DNA from: Bacteroidota bacterium
Lineage (GTDB): Bacteria; Bacteroidota; Bacteroidia; Chitinophagales; Saprospiraceae
Assembly (NCBI GenBank): GCA_029781865.1
Contig: JAKOVW010000091.1
Span: 62,001 to 126,000, forward strand
Reading direction: 5' to 3'
DNA: 64,000 nucleotides
How positions within the stretch are numbered: the stretch's first letter is position 1; every line of letters begins with the position of its first letter. The position numbers were made by a program, and so were the translations under genes. Of the stretch, positions 1 through 9,665 are shown piece after piece. The notes below the pieces were generated by a model. The model did not search any database. It saw only the letters and a program-made list of their open reading frames with translations, and was not told the origin of the DNA.

Positions 1-1
1 C

Positions 2-2050
2 ATTGTGGATTTGCGGAAAATACAGGATTCAATACCCTACAAATTTGTAAAATCATTTGTTACTGCACAAGGCGATAGCCTCAGCATCATTAGCGCTCAC
101 ACCATTTACGTCGATGAAAAAAATTATATCTATTTGTCAGGAGCCCGTCCAATCGGCGCGGGATTCATCATACTGGATCCGGGTACTGATCCCTTTCATC
201 CGGTGATCCTAAACCACAATGAAGACGAGTACATTCATGAAACACATGCTGCAAATGACACCATGTATGCTGCTGAATTATTTTCAGGAGTCTTTAGTAT
301 CTGGGACATTCAGGACAGGACAAATCCAAAACGAATTTCGGATCATCAAACCGCTTTTCATTTTACCCATTCCGTTTGGAAAGAAAAAAACAGGCCATTC
401 TTATATACTGCCGACGAAGTGGCCAGCGCAGTCGTGGAAGCCTGGGATATTTCTGATCCGTTTACAATTATTAAAACAGATGAATTCAAAGTCAACAATC
501 CCAATGCGCCGTATGTGATACCACATAATGTGTTTCATCTCAATGACAAATTATATGTGTCTTATTATACGGAAGGCGTTCGGATCTTAGATACTAAAGA
601 TCCCCAGAATCTGGTTGAAGTCGCCTATTATGATACGCACGACGAACACATCGATGGATTTCATGGATGCTGGAGTGTGTTTCCATTTTTCAAATCCGGT
701 ATTTGCATCGCTTCTGATATTGAAAACGGAATGTTTGTTTTAAAATACGATCGCAATGAGCCATCCTATATTCATGCACTGATTGCGGATAAATCAAATA
801 GCAATCCGATTTACAATGCATCTTTAAGAATCGTCCAGGGAAACCGGAATGTTGAAGCGTTTTCAAATATTCAGGGTTTGTTACGCACGGGTTTTCCGGA
901 AGAAGATTCAGTCAACATACTGGTCACAAAAAAGGGTTATTACCCGGACTCATTCAAACTGCGATTGTATAAAGATTCCGTGATAGATTTACGAATTCTT
1001 TTACAGGAATTGCCACAACACCATTTGAATATCATTGTAAAAGATAAAAAGACCGGATTATTCATACCTGATGCTAAAATCAAATTGTACAATACAGACT
1101 TTAGCTTTCTATCCACAACTGATCTAAATGGCAACAGCCAACTGGATAACATTTATGAAAATAAATGGACTCTCGTGGCCGGCAAATGGTTCTATAAACA
1201 ATTTGCATTAAAGAATTTTGAACTGAATGCAGATCGTATCATCGAAATCGAATTAGAAGAAGGTTATGAAGATGATTTTATTTTGGATCTTGGTTGGACC
1301 ACGCAAAGCACCGATCCTTTAGTTTCCTGGAGTATCGGAGATTTTAGTGAAATACCCGTTCCTTCGAGTAATTTTCCTTCCCGTGATATTGAAGGTGACC
1401 TTGGCAATTCCTGTTACTATACAACTAATTACAACAGCAGCGGACTGGATTACAACATTCATGGTGAAGTGAAGCTGGTTTCTCCATTGATGAATCTTAG
1501 TTCTTTTTCCAGTATCGATTTGAGTTTCTATGATTGGGCTTATGGCGGATTTATATCTTCCAAAGAAATGGTATTGCAATTTCCGGATACTGCAATCATA
1601 ATTGAAAAGATTCCTGAACTGTTGACCGGACAATTCAACCCGGTTTCAACTATTCATCTTGATCTGAAAAACAGGAGAAGGGATTCTGTTCATTTTGTTT
1701 TCCGGCTATTCAATGATTCTGCAACTGCAGAAATGGCCATCCGGCTGATGGGCGCATTGGATGTATTTCGATTGACAGGCAATACCATCGTTAGGAATTA
1801 TGAACTAAACAGGAATTCCCAAATCTCCCTTTTTCCGAATCCGGTTGATCATATTTTATTTATTCATTCTTCTATTCCATCCAATTCCGGTGTGATTAAG
1901 ATTTATAACTCTATTGGTCAATTGATGAGAAACGAACCTGTTTCTGATACAGGTGATAATACCATTGATGTGAGTCAATTAAATTGCGGAAACTACTTTT
2001 TGAAAATCGGAGAAAACCCTTGTATGATGTTTTCCAAAGTAAAATGGTAA
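2..2050 (+). CDS. Choice-of-anchor B family protein with T9SS type A sorting domain (5' partial)
   Basis: Secreted or surface protein of unknown function. The reading frame is already open at the window edge (ATT GTG GAT TTG reads as I-V-D-L), so the true start lies upstream and the GTG at position 5 is not a reliable start. The visible N-terminal third (to about residue 250) has repeated beta-propeller-like blades with motifs such as AWDISDP, PHNVFHLNDKLYVSYY and GVRILDTKDPQ, typical of choice-of-anchor B proteins. Carboxypeptidase-regulatory-like segments follow at about residues 260-420. The last roughly 75 residues (ISLFPNPVDHILFIHSS onward) form a type A sorting domain, implying export through the type IX system and surface attachment or release. 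The family assignment is by pattern recognition; the substrate is unknown. Confidence 0.8.
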   Translation: MVDLRKIQDSIPYKFVKSFVTAQGDSLSIISAHTIYVDEKNYIYLSGARPIGAGFIILDPGTDPFHPVILNHNEDEYIHETHAANDTMYAAELFSGVFSIWDIQDRTNPKRISDHQTAFHFTHSVWKEKNRPFLYTADEVASAVVEAWDISDPFTIIKTDEFKVNNPNAPYVIPHNVFHLNDKLYVSYYTEGVRILDTKDPQNLVEVAYYDTHDEHIDGFHGCWSVFPFFKSGICIASDIENGMFVLKYDRNEPSYIHALIADKSNSNPIYNASLRIVQGNRNVEAFSNIQGLLRTGFPEEDSVNILVTKKGYYPDSFKLRLYKDSVIDLRILLQELPQHHLNIIVKDKKTGLFIPDAKIKLYNTDFSFLSTTDLNGNSQLDNIYENKWTLVAGKWFYKQFALKNFELNADRIIEIELEEGYEDDFILDLGWTTQSTDPLVSWSIGDFSEIPVPSSNFPSRDIEGDLGNSCYYTTNYNSSGLDYNIHGEVKLVSPLMNLSSFSSIDLSFYDWAYGGFISSKEMVLQFPDTAIIIEKIPELLTGQFNPVSTIHLDLKNRRRDSVHFVFRLFNDSATAEMAIRLMGALDVFRLTGNTIVRNYELNRNSQISLFPNPVDHILFIHSSIPSNSGVIKIYNSIGQLMRNEPVSDTGDNTIDVSQLNCGNYFLKIGENPCMMFSKVKW

Positions 2051-2237
2051 ACATGGAAAAGTGAGAGTTTAAGTAAAAGGTAATAGCGCAGAATTCGCGT
2101 TTTGCCAATATCTATAATGCAGTATATAAACTTCACTTGCTTATGTTCTGCATGTTATCTATTTTAAAGATAACGGTTACATCCATTCCTGCCAGTTGAC
2201 TGCTTATTGAAATTAAACCTATTCCAATTGATCGTAT

Positions 2238-2245
2238 TATCTTTG
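2238..2245 (+). promoter_or_regulatory. Bacteroidota -7 promoter element upstream of fumC
   Basis: TATCTTTG matches the Bacteroidota -7 consensus TAnnTTTG and lies 20 bases before the fumC ATG. No well-spaced TTG -33 element is evident, so this is a -7 match only. Confidence 0.5.
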
Positions 2246-2264
2246 TATTCTTATCCAATATCAT

Positions 2265-3671
2265 ATGCAATACCGCAAAGAAAAAGATACTATGGGCATT
2301 GTTGAAGTGCCTGCTCATGTTTATTGGGGCGCTCAAACGCAACGTTCAATTGACAATTTTAAAATTGCCCGGGATACCGATAAAATGCCGATTGAAATCA
2401 TCAGGGCATTTGCTTATCTCAAAAAAGCTGCAGCCCTGACCAATTTAGATGCAGGAATATTGCCACCAGCCAACTGTCAATTGATTTCGACGGTCTGTGA
2501 TGAAATCCTTGAGGGAAAACTCGACGATCAGTTTCCGCTCGTCGTCTGGCAAACCGGATCAGGAACTCAATCCAATATGAATGTCAACGAGGTGATTGCT
2601 TATCGTGCACATGTCAATAACGGAGGATCATTACTCGATGAAAAAAAAGTCATACATCCGAATGATGATGTAAACAAATCGCAATCCTCGAATGATACAT
2701 TTCCGACCGCCATGCATATTGCTGCTTATAAGATGCTGGTGGAAGTTACCATACCCGGAATTCAAAAATTGCGAGACACCTTAGATGAGAAATCAAGAAA
2801 ATTTTACCGGATTGTAAAAATCGGACGTACCCATCTGATGGATGCAACACCATTGACCCTGGGTCAGGAATTTTCCGGTTATGTTTCACAACTGGATCAT
2901 GGGATCAGATCAATTAAAAATACTTTAGCGCATTTATCCGAACTTGCTTTGGGAGGAACTGCTGTTGGTACCGGTATTAACACACCTCCGGGTTATTCCG
3001 AAAATGTGGCAAAACATATCGCCACCTTGACCGGACTTCCCTTTATTACTGCTGAAAATAAATTTGAAGCACTTGCTGCTCACGATGCCATTGTTGCTGC
3101 GCATGGTGCGTTAAAAACGGTAGCCGCGAGTATGATGAAAATTGCAAATGACATCCGCTTGCTAGCCTCAGGACCACGTTGCGGCATCGGGGAATTGTTC
3201 ATTCCGGATAATGAGCCGGGATCTTCCATCATGCCGGGTAAAGTCAATCCTACACAATGCGAAGCCATGACTATGGTTGCTGCACAGGTTTTTGGAAATG
3301 ATGTTGCTATCAATATTGGCGGTGCCACCGGTCATTTCGAACTCAATGTTTTCAAACCGGTGATGATATACAATTTTTTACATTCTGCTAAATTAATCGG
3401 TGAAGTTTGTGTATCCTTCAATGACAAATGCGCTGCAGGAATTGAAGCCATTCCGGATAACATACGCAAAAATCTGAACAACTCCTTAATGCTGGTTACC
3501 GCATTAAATACCAAAATAGGATATTACAAAGCTGCCGAAATCGCGCATACCGCACATAAACAAGGTAAAACCTTAAAACAAGTTGCGGTTGAATTGGGTT
3601 ATCTAACAGATGCTGAATTTGATCAGTGGGTTGTACCGGAAAAAATGGTGGGACCTATTGATAAAGTTTGA
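2265..3671 (+). CDS. fumC: Fumarate hydratase, class II
   Basis: Iron-independent fumarase interconverting fumarate and malate in the TCA cycle; cytoplasmic homotetramer. The 468-residue length fits class II fumarases. The superfamily signature [11 protein letters not shown] is at residues 319-329 with the mobile-loop catalytic Ser, and [10 protein letters not shown] (187-196) supplies the active-site His region. [12 protein letters not shown] and [11 protein letters not shown] are the other two conserved blocks. The ATG at 2265 lies just downstream of a TATCTTTG element. Aspartase is a close paralogue, but the sequence reads as FumC. The gene stands alone. Confidence 0.95.
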   Translation: MQYRKEKDTMGIVEVPAHVYWGAQTQRSIDNFKIARDTDKMPIEIIRAFAYLKKAAALTNLDAGILPPANCQLISTVCDEILEGKLDDQFPLVVWQTGSGTQSNMNVNEVIAYRAHVNNGGSLLDEKKVIHPNDDVNKSQSSNDTFPTAMHIAAYKMLVEVTIPGIQKLRDTLDEKSRKFYRIVKIGRTHLMDATPLTLGQEFSGYVSQLDHGIRSIKNTLAHLSELALGGTAVGTGINTPPGYSENVAKHIATLTGLPFITAENKFEALAAHDAIVAAHGALKTVAASMMKIANDIRLLASGPRCGIGELFIPDNEPGSSIMPGKVNPTQCEAMTMVAAQVFGNDVAINIGGATGHFELNVFKPVMIYNFLHSAKLIGEVCVSFNDKCAAGIEAIPDNIRKNLNNSLMLVTALNTKIGYYKAAEIAHTAHKQGKTLKQVAVELGYLTDAEFDQWVVPEKMVGPIDKV

Positions 3672-3789
3672 ATTCAGAACATCGGTTAACGAATGTTGTT
3701 TTACAATCTTTATTATCTCGATTTTGATTTTGGCCATCGACGTATATCGTTATAAAAACCAACATTAAATAGACTCTAATTACATTTAA

Positions 3790-5049
3790 TTGAATACATC
3801 TACTTCTCCTCTCATTCCTCCTTTTGAAAGATATCAATTGGACAATGGCCTTACTGTTTTACTTCAAAAAGATGCAACGACTAAAATGGCAGCAGTATGC
3901 GTCTTATATAAAGTCGGCTCCAGAGATGAAACGCCGGATAAAACAGGTATTGCCCATTTGTTTGAACATCTCATGTTTTCGAATTGCGGTCCGGAAATTG
4001 ATTTCGATTCTATTTTGCAAAATGCAGGTGGAGAATGCAATGCCTTTACTACAACGGATACCACGCAATACTATTCAATTGCTCCGGCGCAGCAACTTGA
4101 ATTGCTGTTGGCTCTCGAAGCCAATCGAATCAGTGGTTTTCATGTTAGCCCTAAAGATTTTAAAACACAACAGCGCGTCGTCATCGAAGAGTTTAGTGAA
4201 ATTTATCTCAATAATCCATATGGTGATTTTACCCATCACCTGATGAGTCTGGCTTACAAAGTGCATCCATACCGATGGCCGGTTATCGGTTTCAGCAGGG
4301 ACCAGTTAAAAGAACTCAGCATCAAGGATGCTGAACATTTTTACCATACCTATTACAATCCGGCCAATGCCATATTAGTCATCAATGGAAATTTCGATAA
4401 TGAACAAACCAAAGCATTGGTGGAAAAGTACTTCGGAAAAATTAAATCTTCGATCTGTAATGCACGCTATTATCCAAAAGAAGCGGAGATGAATGAAAGA
4501 AGAATCAAGACCATCACCCGTGAAGTACCAGAAGAAGGCTTTTATTATGCCTTTCATTCCAGTGGTCGTATAGATCCTGATTTTTATGCCATTGACTTTA
4601 TGACCGATATGCTTTCAGAAGGCAAATCATCCATGTTATACAGCCGATTGAAAAAGGAAAAGATGATTTGCTCTACCATAGATTGCTATATAACTGCAAC
4701 TACAGATCCGGGTTTAATTATCGTAGAAGCCAAGATGAATCATGGGCATAGTATTGAAGAAGCAGATCAGGAATTCTGGAACATCATAGATGAATTGCAA
4801 AACAAATCTATTGAAGATCATAGTTGGGAAAAATACATGAACAAGAATGAAACGGCCTATTTGTTTTCACAACTGGGAGTTGTCAATCAGGCCTTGAATC
4901 TTTCTTATGCTGAATGGCTGGGCAATCCGAATCTGGTGTACACTGAATTAGAGAACTATAAAAAATTAAAAAAAGAACAGATTCAGGACGCTGCCAAAAA
5001 ATATTTTCAAAAAGAAAAATGTTGCCGCTTAATTTATAAAAATGAATAG
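3790..5049 (+). CDS. M16 family zinc metallopeptidase (pitrilysin/processing-peptidase-like)
   Basis: Single-module M16 peptidase of 419 residues. The inverted zinc motif HLFEH is at residues 56-60 and the third ligand is probably Glu133 in the VVIEEF block, so the catalytic site looks intact. The start is TTG at 3790, directly after an in-frame TAA; the next in-frame Met is residue 33, inside the conserved fold, so TTG is preferred. There is no strong signal peptide. Single-module M16 enzymes commonly work with a partner subunit, often encoded next door, but the neighbours here are fumC and the convergent parC. Substrate unknown. Confidence 0.88.
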   Translation: MNTSTSPLIPPFERYQLDNGLTVLLQKDATTKMAAVCVLYKVGSRDETPDKTGIAHLFEHLMFSNCGPEIDFDSILQNAGGECNAFTTTDTTQYYSIAPAQQLELLLALEANRISGFHVSPKDFKTQQRVVIEEFSEIYLNNPYGDFTHHLMSLAYKVHPYRWPVIGFSRDQLKELSIKDAEHFYHTYYNPANAILVINGNFDNEQTKALVEKYFGKIKSSICNARYYPKEAEMNERRIKTITREVPEEGFYYAFHSSGRIDPDFYAIDFMTDMLSEGKSSMLYSRLKKEKMICSTIDCYITATTDPGLIIVEAKMNHGHSIEEADQEFWNIIDELQNKSIEDHSWEKYMNKNETAYLFSQLGVVNQALNLSYAEWLGNPNLVYTELENYKKLKKEQIQDAAKKYFQKEKCCRLIYKNE

Positions 5050-5140
5050 GCACCAGCCAATAAGAATTTTACCTTTTTAAAAGAACAATCTGGTAAAATT
5101 GCCGTATTCAAATTACTTAAAATCCAAATCAAAGACCGGA

Positions 5141-7723
5141 TTAAAAATCGAACTCAATCGTATCCCCTGCTTTATAGGATTTTCCACTATCCTTTGCCTT
5201 CGTTTTCACTTCCTTACTCTGGTCAACCACACTGATCAAAGGAACATCCTCAATTCTGTTTCCTATCGCTTTCCAGCCTTTTACATCAACAAATTCATTG
5301 ATGGTAAGGATTTCATCTATTTTTTCCTTTTTGCGCTTGTAGGTAAATAATACTTCCGGATTCGGATGCGTCGTAGCGTAATACACTTTTGAATCCTTGT
5401 GATCTGTGATGAAGGAAAATTTTGAATTTAAGGTTGACGTTTCAATAGTAAATCGCTTGGCCATTGACCACCCTTTTTCACCTTCAAAATAAATCGCGGA
5501 AATAACCATATCCGGATGATATTTTGCAATGTGTATCAAATCTTCATAACTATACCGGTTATTCAGATCGTATTCAGAAATTTCGTAATTGCCATTTTTA
5601 TAAATGGCGATAATCTGATCACCACGGTTCATGCCACCTAAATAAATACCACGCTCCTCAGTATTCAGTCTGCCTGTGTTTACATCATACCAGATCTGTT
5701 GTGCACCCAGTGTTGATTTTCCTTTTTCCTTGATGACCACTTTGCGTACCGGATACTTGGTAATGATGTTACCGAGACTACTTCGACCTTTAATTTCAAG
5801 TTCGCTGAAGTCAAAATCGAATGTTTTAATTTTTGCTTTACAACCCGGTGTTAAATGAACGGTTACAATTTCTGCTTCACCTTCAGGATTAGCAGAGAGA
5901 TATAAACATTTTGATTTGGGATGTCCTTTGGTAAGATCGTATTCCTTATCCCGTGTAATACCGGTGACATTGAACCGCTTGGCCATTGCCCGTCCCGATT
6001 CTCCTTCCAGATAAATCATGTTATACGTGGTGCGCTCATCCCCTTTTTTCCATACATCGACATGAAGAATGTCTTTACCGACAAATGTTTTATCTGAAAT
6101 CCGGCTGACTACCATTTTACCATCTGCGCGGAAAACGATAATATCATCCAGCTCACTACATTCCTTTACGAATTCGTCTTTCTTCAAGCCATATCCGATA
6201 AAGCCATCTTCCCGGTTGACATACAATTTACTATTGTTGGCAACGACCTGCACAGCCTGAATGGACTCGAATTCCATTAATCTCGTCTTGCGCTCCTTTC
6301 CTTTTCCATACTTTTCGAGAATCCGTTCAAAATAGCTAATGGCATAATCGGTTAGATTATCCAGATGGTGCTGCACTTCTTTCAATTCGTTTTCAAGTGC
6401 TTTTAAATTTTCATCCGTTTGAAATTTATTGTATTTGGAAATGCGCTTGATTCGGATTTCCGTCAGATGCGTTATATCTTCTTTAGTGATTTCGCGGTTC
6501 AGTTTAATTTTTCCCGGGGCAGATTTCAATTTCATCGAAGGTGTTACCACGTATTTTTTCAATCCCTCTTCAATTACTTCCAGTACTTGCTCGAAACTCG
6601 TACAATCTTCAATATCCCGGTAAATTTTTTGCTCGATAAATATTTTTTCCAATGAAGTGAGATGCCATTTTTCGAGTAACTCATTGCGCTTGATCTGCAA
6701 TTCTTTTTCCAGTAAATCTTTGGTATGAAAAGTCGATATGCGCAAAATTTCATTTACGGTCAGAAACATTGGTTTGTTTTCCACAATCACGCATGCATTG
6801 GGCGAAATGCTGACTTCACAATTGGTGAAAGCATATAATGCATCAATGGTTACTTCAGGCGAAACACCGGGTTGCAATTCAATCCGGATCTCAACGTCTT
6901 TCGCGGTATTATCAGAAACCTGTTTGATTTTAATCTTACCTTTTTCGGAAGCCTTTACAATACTTTCAATCAAAGTACCGGTGGTAACGCTAAACGGTAA
7001 TTCGCGGATGACCAGCGTCTTTTTATCTTCAATTTCGATTTTAGCCCTTACTTTGACTTTACCACCGCGCAATCCTTTATTGTACTCTGCAACATTTATG
7101 GAGCCACCGGTTTCAAAATCAGGATAGAGATCGACTTTCTTTCCTTTTAGAATCTGTATAGATCCTTTAATGAGTTCAATGAAATTATGCGGTAAAATTT
7201 TAGTGGCTAATCCTACTGCAATTCCTTCGACCCCCTGAGCCAGGAGCAATGGAAATTTCATTGGCAGTGCAATGGGCTCCTGATTTCTCCCATCATAGGA
7301 TAATTGCCAGGTGGTAGTGTCCGGATTAAAAGCAACTTCAAGTGCAAATTTGGTCAGACGCGCCTCGATATATCTGGGTGCAGCTGCGGAATCTCCGGTG
7401 CGATAGTCACCCCAGTTACCCTGTGTATCGATCAACAGATCTTTTTGCCCTAAATTGACCAGGGCTTCTCCAATAGCGGCATCTCCATGTGGGTGAAATT
7501 GCATCGTGTGACCGATGAGATTGGCCACTTTATGATACCGGCCATCTTCTTTCTCGTACATGCTGTGCAGAATTCTGCGCTGCACCGGCTTAAGTCCATC
7601 ATCGATTGCAGGCACAGCCCGCTCGAGAATGACATAGGAGGCATAATCGAGAAAGTAATCCTGATACATACCGTCCAGGGTGACGATATGATCCATTTCA
7701 TGGTTATTGGGGGGGTTGTCCAT
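5141..7723 (-). CDS. parC: DNA topoisomerase IV subunit A
   Basis: Type IIA topoisomerase breakage-reunion subunit of 860 residues. The catalytic tyrosine is Tyr118 in AAPRYIEARLT. LERAVPAIDDGLKPVQRRIL (about 33-52) and HPHGDAAI (77-84) are the conserved winged-helix/QRDR-region motifs. A long coiled segment precedes a C-terminal beta-pinwheel-like domain. The sequence resembles Bacteroidota ParC rather than GyrA (for example LATKILPHNFIELI). No parE is adjacent. A CAAAGATA element (TATCTTTG on this strand) lies 15 bases before the ATG, giving a very short leader; Met10 at 7696 is an alternative start. The Arg/Lys/Asp-rich tail is probably disordered. Confidence 0.92.
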   Translation of the reverse strand: MDNPPNNHEMDHIVTLDGMYQDYFLDYASYVILERAVPAIDDGLKPVQRRILHSMYEKEDGRYHKVANLIGHTMQFHPHGDAAIGEALVNLGQKDLLIDTQGNWGDYRTGDSAAAPRYIEARLTKFALEVAFNPDTTTWQLSYDGRNQEPIALPMKFPLLLAQGVEGIAVGLATKILPHNFIELIKGSIQILKGKKVDLYPDFETGGSINVAEYNKGLRGGKVKVRAKIEIEDKKTLVIRELPFSVTTGTLIESIVKASEKGKIKIKQVSDNTAKDVEIRIELQPGVSPEVTIDALYAFTNCEVSISPNACVIVENKPMFLTVNEILRISTFHTKDLLEKELQIKRNELLEKWHLTSLEKIFIEQKIYRDIEDCTSFEQVLEVIEEGLKKYVVTPSMKLKSAPGKIKLNREITKEDITHLTEIRIKRISKYNKFQTDENLKALENELKEVQHHLDNLTDYAISYFERILEKYGKGKERKTRLMEFESIQAVQVVANNSKLYVNREDGFIGYGLKKDEFVKECSELDDIIVFRADGKMVVSRISDKTFVGKDILHVDVWKKGDERTTYNMIYLEGESGRAMAKRFNVTGITRDKEYDLTKGHPKSKCLYLSANPEGEAEIVTVHLTPGCKAKIKTFDFDFSELEIKGRSSLGNIITKYPVRKVVIKEKGKSTLGAQQIWYDVNTGRLNTEERGIYLGGMNRGDQIIAIYKNGNYEISEYDLNNRYSYEDLIHIAKYHPDMVISAIYFEGEKGWSMAKRFTIETSTLNSKFSFITDHKDSKVYYATTHPNPEVLFTYKRKKEKIDEILTINEFVDVKGWKAIGNRIEDVPLISVVDQSKEVKTKAKDSGKSYKAGDTIEFDF

Positions 7724-7737
7724 TCATTAAATTTCCG

Positions 7738-7745
7738 CAAAGATA
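7738..7745 (-). promoter_or_regulatory. -7 promoter element of parC
   Basis: CAAAGATA on the plus strand is TATCTTTG on the minus strand, a full TAnnTTTG match. Transcription would start about 8 bases before the annotated ATG. No clear -33 TTG was seen. Confidence 0.45.
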
Positions 7746-8013
7746 GGAATTAAGACATATTATGGAAAATCTATCTATTTAAAGTGTTAAAAATGACCGT
7801 CAGGAAAGGTAACCATGGATGAATTTGCCATGTGCGATTTACAACTTCATTGCGGGAATTCTGAAAAGTAAATAACAGCGTAATTCAGTTGAATCGTTTC
7901 GCAACCCATTTTAAAATTAAAATTTAGTTAATGCAGCATAAGCGGTTAATCAAATGAAAAGCAATCCAGTCTTATCTGTGTATATGAAATTGATAAAACT
8001 AAATTGTAAAAAA

Positions 8014-8334
8014 ATGAAAACGAAATGGTTTGCGTCGTTCATTGTTCTCTTTCTGTTTTCGATTGCAGCACAATCGCAACCGAACCGGATTGAACGCAGA
8101 TTTGATGAAAATCAAAGAGAACGCATACGGGAAGGATGGAGATCCGGCGAACTAACACCTCGTGAATTTAGTCATCTCAAAAGGGAACAACGCCATTTAC
8201 ATCGAGCTGAGAGAAGAATGTTACGGGATGGCAGGCTCGGGCCCGTGGAAAGGCACAGGCTGCACAAGATGAAAAGACATTGCAGCCGTGACATCTGGAA
8301 GAAAAAGCACAATAACGAAAGAAGATTCAGATAG
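8014..8334 (+). CDS. Small arginine-rich secreted protein (uncharacterised family)
   Basis: Protein of 106 residues from the ATG at 8014; the frame is open upstream to 7954, but the upstream residues are not signal-like while MKTKWFASFIVLFLFSIAAQ is a good signal peptide. The mature part is highly basic, with a repeated pattern: SGELTPREFSHLKREQRHLHRAE and then DGRLGPVERHRLHKMKRHCSRDIWKKKHN. I recognise this Thr-Pro-Arg-Glu / Pro-x-Glu-Arg double helix-turn arrangement from small hypothetical periplasmic proteins in other bacteria; the function is not known. It stands alone with its own terminator at 8359-8389. Confidence 0.72.
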   Translation: MKTKWFASFIVLFLFSIAAQSQPNRIERRFDENQRERIREGWRSGELTPREFSHLKREQRHLHRAERRMLRDGRLGPVERHRLHKMKRHCSRDIWKKKHNNERRFR

Positions 8335-8358
8335 TCATTGTTCGTTTCTTTATAAAAT

Positions 8359-8389
8359 AACCCTGGTTGTGAAACCGGGGTTTTTGCTT
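8359..8389 (+). terminator. Rho-independent terminator after the Arg-rich protein gene
   Basis: Stem 8359-8368 (AACCCTGGTT) pairs with 8373-8382 (AACCGGGGTT) with one G-U pair and a 4-base loop, followed by a T-rich tract. It lies 24 bases after the stop codon at 8334. Confidence 0.8.
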
Positions 8390-8465
8390 TTGTTTTAGCA
8401 AGAATTATAAACTATGATTAAAGAAATCTGGTATTGTTTTATGAATTCATTCGTAGAAAAAGCAT

Positions 8466-8542
8466 AACCGCGAAGACGCCAGGTTTCCGCAGAGGGCGCA
8501 AAGTTTAATACACATCAATTTCTTACTTTGTGTCCTTTGCGG
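8466..8542. repeat. Solitary copy of the CGCAAAG inverted-repeat module
   Basis: This non-coding stretch begins AACCGCGAAGACGCC and ends CCTTTGCGG. An inner inverted repeat pairs about 8487-8504 with 8525-8542 (15 of 18 positions identical after reverse complementing, the rest G-U compatible). The same module makes up the tandem arrays at 25774-26755 and 59368-59876. It occupies most of the 8335-8696 gap; otherwise that gap holds only the preceding terminator and the next promoter. Confidence 0.75.
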
Positions 8543-8663
8543 ATAAGCTTTACGCTACAAATTGTTCGACATTCTGCTACTTCATTCGTCGCAATATTCA
8601 TTAAATTAATCTTAAAATCGTCTTAATTGGCCAAAATTGAATAGATTCAGAAAGTTAATTGAT

Positions 8664-8671
8664 TATCTTTG
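8664..8671 (+). promoter_or_regulatory. -7 promoter element of the LolA-like gene
   Basis: TATCTTTG matches TAnnTTTG and lies 25 bases before the ATG at 8697. A TTG at 8637-8639 is 24 bases upstream, slightly longer than the usual 17-23 spacing. Confidence 0.5.
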
Positions 8672-8696
8672 ACACCTTAATTTTAAAATTCATAAA

Positions 8697-9401
8697 ATGA
8701 AAAAATTAGTAACGGTTTTGACTTTTATTCTTGCTTCACAAAGCTTGTTTTTCGCTCAAACTGCTGATGAAATTATCGACAAACATTTGCAGGCAATTGG
8801 AGGAAAAGAAAAATTAAAAAATTTAAATAGTGTCGTCATGGAAGGAAAAGTCAATGCACAGGGCATGGAGTTTCCAATGAATACTACTATTGTAAATAAA
8901 AAAGGATTCCGGCTTGAATTTTCCGTGATGGGAATGGATGCATGGATTGTTATGAGACCGGATTCCGGTTGGTCATTCATGCCGTTCCAGGGTCAGACCA
9001 AACCCGAAGCCATCCCGGCAGATCAATTAAAAGAAAGTGTTGACCGCCTCGATCTCTCCACGGATTTATGCGACTACAAACTAAAAGGACATACTGTGGA
9101 ATATCTAGGTATGGATGATGTGGAAGGTACGGATTGCCATAAATTAAAATTAGTATCCAAAAATGGTAAGTTAACCTATTACCTCATTGATCCAAAAACG
9201 TATTACATCGTGAAAACGATTTCCAAAGAGAAAGCAGGGGGTAAAGAGTTTGATGCTGAAACAAAATTCAGTAATTACAAAGAAGTTGAAGGCGGATATG
9301 TGTTTCCACACACTATTGAATCCGGACAAGGGCCCCTTGAAATTGTAAAGATTACCATCAATGGAAAAGTTGATGATTCCAAGTTTTTATTAAAGAGTTA
9401 A
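8697..9401 (+). CDS. Outer-membrane lipoprotein-sorting-like (LolA-fold) secreted protein
   Basis: Protein of 234 residues with a clear signal peptide (KKLVTVLTFILASQSLFFAQ). The mature part starts TADEIIDKHLQAIGGKEKLKNLNSVVMEGK, the standard opening of Bacteroidota LolA/LolB-fold proteins, and continues as alternating beta strands (GWSFMPFQG, CHKLKLVSKNGKLTYYLIDPKTYYIVK, YKEVEGGYVFPHTIES). It probably binds a hydrophobic ligand in the periplasm, but it is not the housekeeping LolA and its ligand cannot be deduced. It is monocistronic, with its own -7 element at 8664 and a terminator at 9423. Confidence 0.75.
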   Translation: MKKLVTVLTFILASQSLFFAQTADEIIDKHLQAIGGKEKLKNLNSVVMEGKVNAQGMEFPMNTTIVNKKGFRLEFSVMGMDAWIVMRPDSGWSFMPFQGQTKPEAIPADQLKESVDRLDLSTDLCDYKLKGHTVEYLGMDDVEGTDCHKLKLVSKNGKLTYYLIDPKTYYIVKTISKEKAGGKEFDAETKFSNYKEVEGGYVFPHTIESGQGPLEIVKITINGKVDDSKFLLKS

Positions 9402-9422
9402 TTGCACCTGAAGCATAATATT

Positions 9423-9451
9423 AAACCACGGCGATTCGTCGTGGTTTTTTT
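9423..9451 (+). terminator. Rho-independent terminator
   Basis: Stem 9424-9433 (AACCACGGCG) pairs with 9437-9446 (CGTCGTGGTT) around a 3-base loop, followed by a T run. It lies 22 bases after the LolA-like gene. Confidence 0.8.
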
Positions 9452-9665
9452 ATTTCACCCCTATTGAATTCATAAACTAGATCACATTGCGAGAGAATGA
9501 TTGTGAATTAGTAACCATTCTTTCGTCGTATTACTTTGACCTGTAACATCAACATTCCATTATTGCGTAATGAACATTATTGAATGCAATCCATTCCCAA
9601 ATACTATGGCCATGTAGTATCTTTCCGGTTGTGGAATATTTTTTGAATATTATAAAATCAATATT

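Noticed and set aside
5065-5100. Inverted repeat AATTTTACC/GGTAAAATT between M16 peptidase and parC
   Set aside because: The stem is AT-rich with an 18-base loop and no clear T run after it; a weak bidirectional terminator is possible but unsupported.
7954-8013. N-terminal extension of the Arg-rich protein
   Set aside because: The extra residues would hide a strong signal peptide starting at the ATG at 8014.
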